Source: Hymenolepis diminuta (lineage: Eukaryota; Platyhelminthes; Cestoda; Cyclophyllidea; Hymenolepididae). Taken from it: DNA of 64,000 nucleotides. This document shows, piece by piece, positions 37,565 to 50,000 of this stretch. How positions within the stretch are numbered: position 1 is the first letter of the stretch; the number at the start of each line of letters is the position of its first letter. Under the pieces are notes generated by a model. It was not told the DNA's origin. It was given only the letters and a program-made list of their open reading frames with translations, and made no database searches. Made by a program: the position numbers and the translations under genes. Location: positions 2,175,138 to 2,239,137 of the forward strand of contig CAADRB010000024.1 of NCBI GenBank assembly GCA_900708905.1, written 5' to 3'.

Positions 37565-40500
37565 CTACTCCTTAAGATCATAACCGGCATTGCGAGCATA
37601 TCTTGTAAGACTCTTGGCGTACAGGTCGATTCTTTGCGTCAGCTGAAGGAGAAAGTACAAAATGAGTAATCGAAATGGAATAATATCCTTCTACGGAAGG
37701 AATTAATAAAGGAAAGTGTCAAACACTCACTCTGAACCCCCAGTGATCACGAACTTGTCTGCAGAGATTAAGATCAACTTCAGCTACAAGAAGACCGTCC
37801 GAAACACGATCGAGGCCCTGAAAGACGGTTAAAAAATATTTTATATTGAAGGATTGCTCTGTTAATGTCTAGCAAAATTATTTTTTTCAACTCCATGTCA
37901 ATTTAAAGCATTTGCATATTTGAATGCTTACATGAACCAAGTTCCATTACTGTATTTTATCCCCATATTGGCAAATATGCAGTTGCATCAAAACGAATAT
38001 CGTTTTTTAGTCTCTTCGACTTCGAGATGACTTGACTATTTTGCTTCTGTTAGCCCTCACACGCCGGTTTAGAGACACGCAGCGCGAACCGCTCGTTTCT
38101 CATGTTCTCCTCTCGTTCTTCGTTCTCGTTATTCTCTGACTCTTCTCCTGGCCTAGGTCCCTCTCTCCCGAATTTCAATAGCCGTTTTACCATATTATTT
38201 AACCCACTCTTACTTCCAGACATTCTGGCTTAGAAAAAACGATTTCAATTGTAACAGGAGCTCCTTAGTGATCAATTCTGCGGTATCCATGCTTTCACTT
38301 TCAGACTACGCTGCGAGACATGACAACCTCAGAATGGTTGATTTCACCCTGTCGGCAGGCCCAAATCTCTTGACCGCCCAAATAATCATAACTACGACAA
38401 TGTACAAAGATGTGATCTGAGGCTTTGTTTTAATTCTCATTACCTTATAAAAATCAAACAGAAGAGCCTATAGTTATTTGCCTAATTATCATGTTTCTAA
38501 TTGGTCGGGCATTGATTCCTCAAGTTGATGGAATAGACATAAGCAGTTTCACTAGTTCAGAACATTGTAGATCATTTTAAAGCAAATTTGATTATACTCA
38601 AAAAACGCAGAATTGTCCACATTCTTCCACCTCCATACAAATTACGAACAACAAAAGATCCAACCTTAAGTCGCTTTATAGTTCCGTCAAACCAGTGATT
38701 GAGTATACGCTCATCAACGATTAGTATAATGAAATACCAGTCTACTAAGAGCTTTCAAATAAAAAGTCCCGAATACCCTTGCTCTCTATCGCTACCACTT
38801 ATCATCACGGTGTTTCAATAGTGGGAAAGAAAACGTTGAGTATACTGGTGTTTTAAATTTATTTGAGTAATCTGACCACCTCGTTTGTTGAAGTACAACT
38901 AAGCATTAAAATACATGAATTTCGTTTCAGATGGCCAAAACCCACTTGGATACCAGATAAACTCTTACCCATCTACAAACATTACCTTGATTAATCAGAC
39001 ACATATAGATAATTAAGAATGGCGCAAAGATATCTTCTACAAATTGGAGGATTTGGCATTCTTATCTTAAAATGGTTAGATTTCTTTCTGTAAAAAAAGA
39101 TTCTTCACATTCAGAAAATTGTTCCAAACTAAATGTGTCTTGAAACTAGGTCAAGAAGGTTATATTAGTCTAAAAAGCACTGCTGCTGAAAGTCGAGTTT
39201 TTCTAAAGAAATGAAGGCTTGGATCTGGTCACAGTTGATAGTTGATAGTAACCGATGGAACAGATTCCTTTTCAAGACCAAATCTGAGGTATTAAACTTT
39301 GATTGATTCAAAGTAAACTCTATTAAACTTTAATTCGGATTAGAAAATATATTAAAGTTTAAAGAAATCTCCTCTGTGTTTGAAAAAATATGTTTATCAT
39401 ACCCTTCACCTATGAACAGACTATAAAGTTCCGACAAGGTTTTAATCGATCGTGTAAATAATAAAATAAGCAATTTATTAAATAGTGCTATTTAAGACTC
39501 TTTTTCAGCAAATAATTCAATCGAACGTACCGGAGTTCGAACTCCGTCAGGACCAGTGACATAAGACGACCCAAAGAAATGACCAAAAGCCTTATGAGCG
39601 GGTTTGCCATCGCCACTAGTGAATTCGTTCGGGAACTCCTCCTGAAATATCAATAAAAATCTTTAAATTCGAAAATTATTTTAAATTAAAAACCGTCACA
39701 ATTTCACATGAAAATATTCTTGTTTCAGCTGATTTTATCAAAGTTAAGCTAACTATGTTATTACTAAGGCAGTAAGTTTGCGCAATGTTTAAAATTTTGT
39801 TTTAATAACTTTAAATTCGCAATAAATTTGTTAAAAATAAGAAAATAATATTTTCAATAAAAATATTTTTTACGTGTTTTACTATTTAACAGATGGAAAC
39901 TTGTGCAAAACAAATACCGGACAACGTTTCAAGATGCGCAGATATTAGACAATATCATTACTGAACAAAAGAGATCGTCTCGAATCCCCAAGATGAATGT
40001 CCCATATTTGGACGGAAGATGTTACTCAATACCCGGCAATTATTAATGATTGGAGATAGGATCTCGACTTCGGTATCCACAGCCGGAGTGCCTGAACATA
40101 GATACCTAAACGGATGCTGATCCTCTCGCCAAGGCACCGACGACGGGATATGATTTACGTCTAACAAAGAGATATTTTATATATAAACCTAATTTATTTA
40201 TCAATAAATTGGGACGACTTCCCGACCCCCCTCCGTATCGATCTATCAACATGAGTAATTCGATCGATATGGCCTCAGTTCAGATAACTTGATTACATAT
40301 TTCAAATGTAAACCTACCGTTCCTACACGATTGATTGCAACTGTGAAGTAACTATTTGCGATTGCAGCATTTCTCGCTTCAATTGGCCAGAGAGATTCAC
40401 TAAAAAGAATTCACAAATTTTAACAAGGCGGACAGATAAAATTGTAACGGAGATTTGGGCTTCAAATGAATTAATGTTATGGGGGAAGGCAGAGGTATAA

Positions 40501-42845
40501 AAATAAAGCCATAATAAACGAAGCCAGCACAAACTTGGCTGTCTTTCTTAGTTTCCAGATAGGTCGAATTCAACAAGTGAGTGCCTTTAGGGTCCAGAGC
40601 AAATTTTGTGGTGATTCTAATTAATTTAGTCCATAAAATGCCCTAGCAACTGAGTATTTTGGAGATATTTAACGATAGATGAAATAACAATGACGATAGT
40701 TACTTCAGTATAAGGTATTTAAAATATAGAATCACAACGTCCAAGCCTTTATCAACAATTGCACAAAGACTGTCTTGATTTCAGTAGCACGTCCAGATCC
40801 TAAGAAAGAAGGCAGAGTGCTTGTAGCTGAACGAAGCTTTCTTTTCTTCACATTATTAAAGCACTCTGTTTATATAATAGACTAGCTGGTTAGTGAGAAA
40901 TATGACCCTGAAGCGACTTCATTACCGGGCATGAGACAGTTATCAGATAGGACTCAGACGTCTTGCTCGACTTCGAAGACAATGGCAACCATCTGCAGGA
41001 CTGAAAATTACTGTATGTGCAGAGTAGATTAAATTCGTTTTAACTTAGAGCATTTTGTCATGACTATATGTGAACCATTTTTTCCAACGGTAGAGAAAGT
41101 AGCTTTTGTCAGACAACAAGGAAATGGATTTGTGGATTCCGGTAAGAATAATCCCTCCTTTGGACAGAGAGGCTTTATAACAATGTCTGCTATCCAAAAA
41201 AATTGAATATTGAACTTCCTGAATGGGGCGATAATTTTCTTCACACTGTAAGCCAAATTGTTACTGACAGATGTACTTTTAACTGGTCGGACATGTTAAA
41301 ATATCTAATTACTACAATGTAAACGCTGGAATTTGGGGTGGAGCGAAGAAGGGAGTATCAATAGGGGTATAACTAAAATGAGGGGGACAATGGTGGTCCT
41401 AGATGTCAATAGTCGCATAGGTATTAAGGATTAAATCCGATTCCCGAGGCTTCATAAATGGAGCGACAATAATGATTCAACACCCCCAAGAGGTCATTTA
41501 TCATTGATAAACGAACTTTAAAACGACTTCCTACACCCGACTAATTACTACCTGAGTTAAAAGGGGGAGAAGTTCCAAATTTATGTCTGAGCAAGTTAAA
41601 AGGGAACAATGGAGGTAGAAACAGAAACTCCAACCTCAAACCATCGATGGTGGCACTGGGATTGAAAACAATTTCGGCACCATTGAGTCCATACATCATC
41701 CAGTTTTGTGGATGATGTCGACCGTAGCAAATGTTAATCGCGATTTTACCTAAAAGACAATAAAAATGTCATTACATTTCCAACAACCAATCATGGCATT
41801 GTTATTAAAACTCCACCCAAAAACGGGAAATTTTAATCAATTTTAACGAAATTTCCTGTGATATAAGAAAAATCTTAATGTTTGCCATTTAAAATTACAT
41901 AATTCATTGTTAATGTTAAAGTATTAATGTCGAAACTTCATAAATATATATTTTTAATTAAATGTTAAGAAATGAATGCAAATAGCAGTTTTAAATTAAA
42001 AAATTTTTAATCCAGTTTTTCATCTTACCGTAGATGGTATCAAAGACGGGATGGCCGAGATTGCTTTCCATATAGTAGGTTGACTAAAAAATAATTTTGA
42101 AGCACTTCTCACAAATTTCATTATCCTACCTCATTGAAGTCTCCAACACGCGGAATATGGTTCTTTCGTGATTTTCCCAAGAATTTTCCATTTTGATCAA
42201 TCACAACTAAAGAAAATTAACCCAAAGTCAAGCTTTCTCTTACCGGCAGTATTCCAAATTACCTCGCTGAATTCGAGGTCTCTTTCCAAAATGGGAGAGA
42301 CAATCACCATGGAATACTTTTTTGCGTATTGAGAGAGGAGTTTGGTCGTTGGTCCATTCTCAGCTGACTCTGCGAACTCACACCATGGCACACGTTCTCG
42401 AGTACAGAACGCGAATGGCATAGCTAAATATTGATTAATAGATCGACGATCCTCAACTTACTCCAAGCTTCCTGCATACAGAGGACATTAACTCCGCAAG
42501 CTCCTGCGGCATCGATCATATCTCCAATTTTCTTATGTGCAGCGGCAATTTGATCTTTCACTGCAGCTGTAGGTGGAAGAGCAATCTTGTGTTGAATAGC
42601 TCCGATTCTGACGATTCTAGGGGCTCGGAGTTGTTCATCGGAATTCTTAAATGCATATCCTGCCACCTTTGCTGTGCTTTCACCCGCTTGACAAGTTTCG
42701 AATGGCAGTTTTAGATTTCTATGAGATTTTTAGATTTATACTTCCGAACTTACTTCAACCACCCTCCATAGAGAATTCTCTGAACTTCATTTCTGGCGGA
42801 TTCATCGGTGATGTTCTGTTCAAGGATCTCCTCAATGCTTGCCAT
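37565..42845 (-). CDS. UPB1: Beta-ureidopropionase
   Basis: Hydrolyses N-carbamoyl-beta-alanine (or N-carbamoyl-beta-aminoisobutyrate) to the beta-amino acid, CO2 and ammonia, the last step of reductive uracil/thymine breakdown in the cytosol. Ten exons join in frame: 42845-42754, 42718-42462, 42423-42244, 42206-42130, 42083-42029, 41749-41635, 40399-40318, 39641-39531, 37817-37731 and 37642-37565, giving 377 residues against 384 in the human enzyme. The nitrilase triad is present: Glu114 in MQEAW, Lys191 in KNHIP and Cys228 in ICYGRHH. Other matching stretches are [49 protein letters not shown] and NEFTSGDG. Two introns are only 35-37 bp, another 46 bp; introns 6-8 are 0.7-1.7 kb and one holds a family A repeat. 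No defect is seen, so the enzyme should be functional. Confidence 0.96.
38045..38200 (-). other. Purine-rich coding-like insert in a UPB1 intron
   Basis: In the intron between UPB1 exons 8 and 9, the minus strand has a 46-codon frame starting [18 protein letters not shown], then Glu/Asn/Arg-rich sequence to a stop near 38053. Its composition differs from the AT-rich intron around it. It looks like a mobile-element fragment; no family is recognised. Confidence 0.25.
39825..40290 (+). repeat. Interspersed repeat family A, copy 1 (in UPB1 intron 7)
   Basis: Similar over more than 400 bp to 51385-51900. Shared landmarks: ATAAGAAAATAATATTTT, GTGCAAAACAA(A/G)TAC, CCCAAGATGAATGTCCCATA, CATAGATACCTAAACGGATG, GCCAAGGCACCGACGACG, TTACTTATTAATAAATTGG-type sequence, and a CTCCGTATCGATCT-like end. 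No coding potential is seen. The copy fills most of the intron between UPB1 exons 7 and 8. Confidence 0.65.
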
Positions 42846-43554
42846 CGTGATTATTTAACTGTGAGTGAAAGAATAGGGCGTTAGAAGGTGGGGTTTTTAT
42901 ATTTTAAGGCGGTAATTCAGGATAAACAAGCGTAGAGTAACGTAAACTGAGGACAAAGGCAGGAAGCAGAGGTGGCCGTCTGCGAAACCATTAATTTCAC
43001 AATTTCAAACAATTAAGGAGGGAACTAGATAGGGTGAATCAACTCAAAATCATAATTCTCAGTTGCAGAATGCTAAAGCTGTGAAGAAGTTGAACAACAA
43101 TTAGTCTATTCTTTTAATAGACACACGTTACTGCATGGTCATTTTTCGGTATTTGTGGGATCGTAAAAAGGAAGACACTAAACTAGAAATCGGGCAAACT
43201 CTAGCACACCAAACTAGACTCCCAGTTGGTTGACCAACTTTGCTCATTAGAAGCCATCAATTTCGATACATATCCCTTTAAACTCCTACTCACAGCAGGG
43301 TAAAACTCTTAAAATCTACAAAGGAAAAGTAACCGAATGGGTAAAAGTAGACTTTGCGAAAAGGAAATCTAGCAGAGGTTGAAAACAAATATCAGGAGAA
43401 AAACGCCTCACATACTTAGATTTTTCAAAGGGTGATTCACTACTTCATGTTCGGAAGTTCAAATCCCATTATTTGTATCCAAGATTCCTCAGCAAATCCT
43501 CATCAACGATGTCCAGTGCATATTTAACGGTCGATTAATTGGGATTTTTGATGT
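42846..43554. other. Region upstream of UPB1
   Basis: Presumed UPB1 promoter side. No clear promoter motif or exon. Near 43405-43500 a B-box-like AAGTTCAAATCCC suggests another SINE-like fragment. Confidence 0.35.
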
Positions 43555-43645
43555 AATTAAGTTATGTGGATGGAGGCCACATCGATCGAATAGATGGGAT
43601 AAGTCAAGTTACTCATGTCACTAGATTGTTACGGAGGTGGTTCGT
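43555..43645 (-). repeat. Fragment of repeat family A, inverted
   Basis: The reverse complement reads CCACCTCCGTAACAATCTAG, TGACATGAGTAACTTGACTT and CCATCTATTCGATCGATG, matching the 3' end of the family A copy at 51785-51860. Confidence 0.55.
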
Positions 43646-43684
43646 TTACATACAAAACATTTCCTCATTGGAGATCAGTCATGT

Positions 43685-43925
43685 CTTGGCGTGAGTCACT
43701 CAGGTAAGGACGTGCGTGAGAACATGAATGCAGTGTGCTTTTAATGAAACGGGACGGTTATAGGAAGGAGGGGCATCGATAAACGCGTTTAGACAGACAG
43801 ATGGGGGTTTTGCGCATTAGGGACGTAGAGATGTCACTGCGGCATCGTGGTCGAAAAACTGAAGTAATACTGTAGAGGATGCGAGTAGAGTAATTTTGAA
43901 AATGCGTAGAGGGTCATCTCTCACA
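43685..43925 (+). repeat. Interspersed repeat family B, copy 4 (5' truncated)
   Basis: Starts in the middle of the family at GTGAGTCACTCAGGTAAGGA and keeps the remaining landmarks (TTTTAATGAAACGGGACGG, AACGCGTTTAGACAGACAG, CATTAGGGACGTAGAGATG). Lies about 40 bp from an inverted family A fragment. Confidence 0.6.
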
Positions 43926-44725
43926 ATCTTACCAGATTTTAATGTTACAGAGTTTACTTAGTACCCGCATAAGTATCTCATTCATTTTACTTTTATTCAC
44001 TAACAGACGTAGTACGCAATGCTCATTGATAAACTGGAATAAAAAAGATACAGTTAAGTAGAAAAGAAACAAGATTCAGCTTTGGGTAACCAAAAATATT
44101 TCGATGTTCGACAGTATCCGCCTGCGAGTACGCATAGTTCGAAGCCTCCGAACATCAAACGATCTTTTGATATCTTGAAGTAATTTTCAACTTCTAATCG
44201 ACTCCACCCAGTTTGCCCTTAATTTATAGATGAACGACTAAAACTTTTAATTTCTGCCTTATCGCGGGTAAAAATAATACGAAATTTATTCAAAAAAGCG
44301 TATCAAAAATTCAACCTGAAATCCAAAATATAGCACACGTATACTCGTCCAAATTGAGAATTTCACCGACGATTATCAATTAAACAGGCTCTTGTGATTC
44401 CCTTCTCTGATGTAGCTTTTGCTTACTACATTAAAGTGCAGAGAGATTAAATGTTTTTTCACACTTTCATACTTTAAAAGTTCAGGTCAAACTAAGAGAT
44501 AGATGAGGGATAAAATAAGCTTAAGTGAAGCGGAATGTTGACCTGACAACCCAATATAATTATCACCTTTATAAACAATGTGAAAAGGAGTTAATGATGC
44601 TTGAAATGAAGTGATATTTTGGAGTATTGTTGACGTAAATCTAGTCCAGGGTACACCACAAATCCTCCTCCACTCCCCCTAACGATTAGGATGGTTTTGC
44701 TTTTGGGTCTATGGGAATGTAGCGA
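43926..44725. other. Intergenic, nothing recognised
   Basis: AT-rich spacer; no exon or repeat member supported. Confidence 0.4.
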
Positions 44726-45653
44726 TTAGCCTACACGCACGAGGCCTTGTTTGAATACACCCGGATTATTGACAGCCAAATCCGTTTGGAGCTGAAACGA
44801 GATGAGGCAACAACAGGCGAGTGTTGAAACACAGTTAAACATTCACCTAAATTAAATACATACACGGGGAGGAATTAAATACCAAGGTTTAGATAGTTAT
44901 AAATACAGAAGAGAAGTAAAATAAGACCAAGTAGGAAGCAAGAGGAAAAATTATTTAAGATTAAAAAGTGATGATCCATGAGAATATGATGAAAAATGAT
45001 CTTCCATTACTTCTGGGTAGAGTTCAAATGAATGAGCATAGAGGGAACAACTTAGTTGGGGAAAAAAAGATCTTCGGAGCTAGAATACTAAACGTTCAGG
45101 AATATTTTTGAGTTCTCTTAACTAACAGCATAAGGGAGAATGTGCTTTGGATGGAGAGTTAAAGAAAATCAGATTATATTAGTAAGATTTGACAACCCCA
45201 ATTGGACTTCTAAACACATGCCTACCGTTCTGATAAAATTCATTTAAAACTAGTAGATTACTAAGCAGGAAATTTATGACTAGAAAGAAGTAGAAACGAA
45301 GTAATTTTTGATAGATTTACGAACGATCATGCATAAAATATGATATACTGCAAGATATGAACTTCCCTTCTATCTGGAATCAATCAGTAGCATAAAAATA
45401 ATAAAACACCTAACCCAAGAACGACGACACAAGACAAAAAAGTGGTCGATACTTACTCCGGGATTGCGACTTGACTCCCACAATATGTATTGTAAATATT
45501 CCCGTTTTGTTAGTCCAACGATGGACTTTTACAGTGGCGGTGTGTGAAATTAGCCAATAAGATTTGGAGGTCGTGCGTGTAACAGACACACACTGATATG
45601 CACGCACGCGCGCACTTTACTAAGTAATTATTCGGGCATGCCGGTTTAGCCAT
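44726..45653 (-). CDS. Tentative very small three-exon gene, function unknown
   Basis: The strongest part is the last exon, 44791-44726: a good acceptor (CTCGTTTCAG) followed by LQTDLAVNNPGVFKQGLVRVG and TAA. A good donor (GGA|GTAAGT) ends the exon 45525-45457, which in the matching phase reads SIVGLTKREYLQYILWESSR then NPG. An upstream frame from ATG at 45653 (MAKPACPNNYL, to 45621) with a GTAAAG donor would complete a 55-residue protein. The acceptor at 45526 (AAAAG) is weak, so the 5' part is uncertain, and the middle exon may instead be untranslated. The product is not recognised. The last exon could belong to a different, larger gene to the right. Confidence 0.3.
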
Positions 45654-46554
45654 TTGCGTCATCCATGCCGAAGTGGTGTTTGCAAGTCAATTATGATTTC
45701 TTGATGGGCAGCCTGAGATAATAATCTGGAAGCATGCTTAGGCTATCAACTACATTTCCTGAGGATCTATTTTTAGGGTCTATTAAGTATCAGAAAGCGG
45801 TCTCATCAAATCACATCTCATATTGATTAGATACAATTAACCGATTCGACGAAAAAGTATTTGGTATATCCCAGGCTAATTAAGGAAACCGTAGAAAATG
45901 CATCTAACTTGCATTGAGACAAGGTATTTTGGGGCCATTCTGATGCAAAACTCGCATTCTACCACCTCTTGTTAACGAGTATTAACCAGTGCCGTTGGCC
46001 ACCCACATCACTGAATTTACGAAAATGATCATTGAACATGCAATCACTGTATTGGCGGACTTGCCTATTGAACACTGTATCCATTTATGAAAACATTTTC
46101 CAGCACACAACTTGGATGGAGAGGTAGTACCATGGAACCTCAAACTCTGATACCATATTAATTAGCCAGGCTTAACCAGTGTGATAAACCATGCTGCTAA
46201 TTGGGTGGGTACCGATGGATATCGAATTCGTGACCTCCAGATTCTCGTATGAGCACTGGTGAGCAATAGTAACATTAAAAGGCAATGGAAGTTGAAATCA
46301 TTTCAGAGAACCATTAAAGAAGACCGAAATTTCAGTCCATGAGAGGAAAATTTTTCGATAACTGAAGCGTACAATTGCAACAACCCGGGATGCGAAATTT
46401 ATCGAGGCTACAAGAGAACTGATATTCTCACTTTATGCACTAATGATGTTACTTTTAATCATTATCCATGGCAACGGGAAAATTACAAATTTTAGTCATG
46501 GAATTGGATCTGAAAATGCGAAATAAAAAAAATCCAGTAACGGTTTGCACCTAA
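45654..46554. other. Intergenic with SINE-like copies
   Basis: Contains a probable SINE-like fragment near 45970-46080 (GTATTAACCAGTGCCGTTGGCC) and the clearer copy at 46165-46275. No exon seen. Confidence 0.4.
46165..46275 (-). repeat. SINE-like copy, minus orientation
   Basis: AGCCAGGCTTAACCAGTGTG, then ACCGATGGATATCGAATTCG (B-box region) and GTGACCTCCAGATTCTCG correspond block by block to the copy at 6285-6361 and, as reverse complement, to 31690-31790. Confidence 0.5.
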
Positions 46555-47035
46555 CAAATTACAACAGCAATAACAGTCACCAATTTGTAGTTAACAATAA
46601 TTGTAGAGCAGAACACTGAGAGTTGATAAGACCAAGATTTATTCAAGGAAGCCACGAGTCTGAAACGAGTGGGAGAGAGGGAGAGAGAGGAGCGTGCTGA
46701 GGAAGAGAGGGGATGAGCAGAAAGCGCAGGAGCCAATAACTGACAAGCGTGTATTCTCTTTTGAGTCGAAAATAAGGGCAACTTTATGGGAATTACTTGG
46801 GTAAGGACGCGCGAGAACGTGGTTACAGATGTACTTTTAGGCGAAACGAAGCGGTTAGAGTAAGGAGGAAATCGGTGGGTGCGTTTAGACATGACAGATA
46901 GGGGTTATGCGTCATAGAAACATAAAAGACGTCACTCCAGTTGCGTGGACGACAACGTGAACGAAAGTATTGTCATAGAGAATGCGATAACGGAGTAATA
47001 CTGGAAATGCATTGAGAGTTAATCTTCTAAGGATT
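46555..47035 (+). repeat. Interspersed repeat family B, copy 5
   Basis: Nearly full length: ACAACAGCAATAACAG near the start, GATAAGACCAAGATTTATTC, a (GA)-rich tract, GGGTAAGGACGCGCGAG, GATGTACTTTTAGGCGAAAC, GTGCGTTTAGACATGACAG and TGTCATAGAGAATGCG. The open frame on its minus strand is not treated as a gene. Confidence 0.65.
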
Positions 47036-50000
47036 AACCGAGAAGGAGTCGAATAGGAGATTACAATTAAGCCAGGAGGCCAAGATTCTGACTTTATTTG
47101 AATTTTCCACTTTCTTACACGTAGATTAATTCCAGTTATAAATGTGGGTTTCCAAACTTCATCTTTCACTATCTGCTCTCTGAGGTTTCTGGGCGAGTTC
47201 ATATCCGTGTTATTCAGAGCCTGCTGACCAATTGATCTAACTGAATAGTTCATCGTGTCAATTTGATTAGGGTAGACAAGAGTGCTGTTAATAATTGAAC
47301 TTTTTCGCGGAAATGAATGAGACTTCAGCAAAATTTGCGACATCCGATAATAATTTGGCCAGGTTCCAAGTAAAACAACAAAATATATTAGTCTAAGCAT
47401 GCAGTTAGATGGTAGCGCAACCAGTGGATACCTCGATGTCTTCGATGTCGGGAGAGCCTTGTTTCAAGACAATATTCATGAACATGTATAAAAATAAAAT
47501 TTATTTTTTGTAAGCAGTTTTTCTTATGCAGCTTCTTCTTTCGATAAGAAACTTGGCTTTAAAGGCCTTATACGTATCGCAGATTAATAAATAACTCCCC
47601 TATTATTATTAAAAAGCCAAATTATTTAATTTTTATCAGTTTAATAAAATGAAAAGTTAGAAAAATATATTTAATGGGAAGATCTATTTGAAATTCGACT
47701 TATGCATAAACTTCCTTTAGCAGAATCTTACACCGCTTTGGATTCCATTATGAAACCTTCGGCCCTTAGTTTTGCATGACGATATGTATCCACTTCTTTA
47801 TGTGTTCACCTTGAGTGAACACGGTTCTGGCAACTTAAAAATTCTATCACTCATCTCTGCTATGTTGAAACATCGTAGACGAATGGTGAAATTTGAATTT
47901 TGGAATGTGAACCGCCACTTCGTAAATATTGTACAATCCGAGTCGAAAAATCAAATGAAGTAAAACTCTTTAAAACTTTGACGTTAATTTCTGTATCATG
48001 AAATGTAAATTCACGAAAACGTTCTACCATGTAGGTATGAGTAAATAAAGGAAGCACAAACACATTTACCAGCAGGTAATTGAGTTGAATAAACACACAT
48101 CCCAAAGTAATGTACTTATTTTCCCCTGAAGGGAAACGTACATGTGGGAATGGGGTAAGTTTAGGATACCTCACACGGTGCTTCCCGAATATCTTGTCTT
48201 CCCCCATAATACACGGCTAGGCTGTGCAGTTGAAAGTTGGAAATAATAAAAATGGACTCCATTGAAAGTGGAGTACATTTTTATTGCTGATCATTAAAGG
48301 AGTGAATGCTAATGGGCCAAGTTAACCAGAGGAACTCGGAATGCTGCACTTAAGCGTGTCGTTCGATATCAGGGCAGTTTCAAATAAAAATAATAACTGT
48401 GACTTCGAACTGAATTTTTAAATTAATTGTTCACATACCATACTCAGTTTTTATGTCTATTTAATGTTTATTTCAGTGGATAATACCAATGTCGAATGGG
48501 TGTACATGAGACTGGCCGCCAATTGATTAGGCAGTACCGGTGTTAGTGGATAAGCCCATGACTGATTCTTCATCTAATTCTATTAAATGTTGACTACTTC
48601 CCACGTCCTAATGACTTCCGCTTGCTGTTTGGATTTACATAGATTTGCTATATCAATAAAAATTGTATTCAAGAAGTCTCATTTTCAGTGAACCGCCAAC
48701 GTTGCGGATAATCAGGAAGCCGTTTTACGCATGAACAGCGTAATATCGGCAAAAACAAGGTGAACATTTTACAGCTTCTAATTGCTGGAAAGCATTCGAA
48801 TGCAGAGGACGGTAAAACAACAGAAGCAGTTATGGGAAAGAGAACTGGTGGCAGTTAAAATAAATGCAGGATATATAATAATAGTCTGACCTTATTCACT
48901 TGATTTTATTAAATGGGTATAGTTCACTAATTCGTGTTCTATCGCTTCAAAATTTTATAATTTATAATTCTCTAAGTGATTTTATGTCCACAAAATTTAG
49001 AGCTTACTTACCAGTTGATCAATTTGTATGGTTCGACCTTAGAATACGTAAGATACTAGCAGGATGCTACTGGATAACATCATTCTAACAACGGAGAGCT
49101 CAAAAGAGTTCATTCAATGTGAATTAAACAGTGTGTATATTTTGCACTTTCTTAAATATTTTCCATGTCCCCTATAATGTCCCCTATTGTTTGAGTGAAA
49201 ATGTTGCAAGTAGAGCCATTAAATGTGTCCCAACCAAATTCGATGTCTTTGGATTTTGTTACAATGATATTTGAACAGATTTTAGCCTATACAATTTCAC
49301 AGAGGATATAAATCAAATTGCAATTAAATATAACAATTTTTTGTTTTATATTGGCTATATTTGAACAAACGATTGGCCATCTACATATCTTACCACCTGT
49401 CTTACATCTTTCTAAAATTTTTATATTTTCTTGCCATTTTTCGCGATTATTCAAATCAAAATTACCTAGATGAAGTTAAAAACTGATCGGGGCGATAATA
49501 ATTCGCTTGCTCTATTTGACGACTATTAATGTGCAAATAGCCTTTATCTGATCGATAAATAAGTTACTCATAGATTTTTGTATTCTGTATGAATTTAGAA
49601 ACATTAATATTCTGTTTACTTAAAGGAATTTACTTTTCACAATAATACTAACTTCCAAGCTTTAGAAAAATTGTGAGATCAAATTTATTTAAGACATATG
49701 AAAACATAATTGTCACATATAAGAAAATAATATTTTTTCCCGAAAAAATTCTTATATGTAAGATTCTTTATTTTCTACCTTTGAATTCCGGCTTCTTTCA
49801 ATTCCCCTTTATTCGAACGAATTTATTTACATTAAGGTTGTAGATGGCGCGCAATATAAACCGACCTATCGATACGGAGGCGTGCGTCTTGGGTTGATAT
49901 AGTGGTTTGGGTCGTTTTGTATTGTGGTGTTGTCGGGTCGTGTTTGTAACTAGTGCCTAGGGGGACCGAAGAGTCGGTTATGGTATCCTACAGAGAAGGC

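Noticed and set aside
41642..41749. Earlier donor (GAT G|GTTTGA) for UPB1 exon 6
   Set aside because: It breaks the frame with the next exon. The donor after 41635 restores the family sequence [11 protein letters not shown].
46912..47400. 162-codon minus-strand ORF starting MLRLIYFVVLLGTWPNYY
   Set aside because: Its 3' part overlaps family B copy 5 and its middle overlaps another repeated segment; the frame is not kept in the other copies, so chance opening of repeat DNA is more likely.
47860..48207. 115-codon minus-strand ORF starting MGEDKIFGKHRVRYPK
   Set aside because: Some stretches look protein-like, but no linked exons or recognisable domain were found, so it is not listed as a gene.
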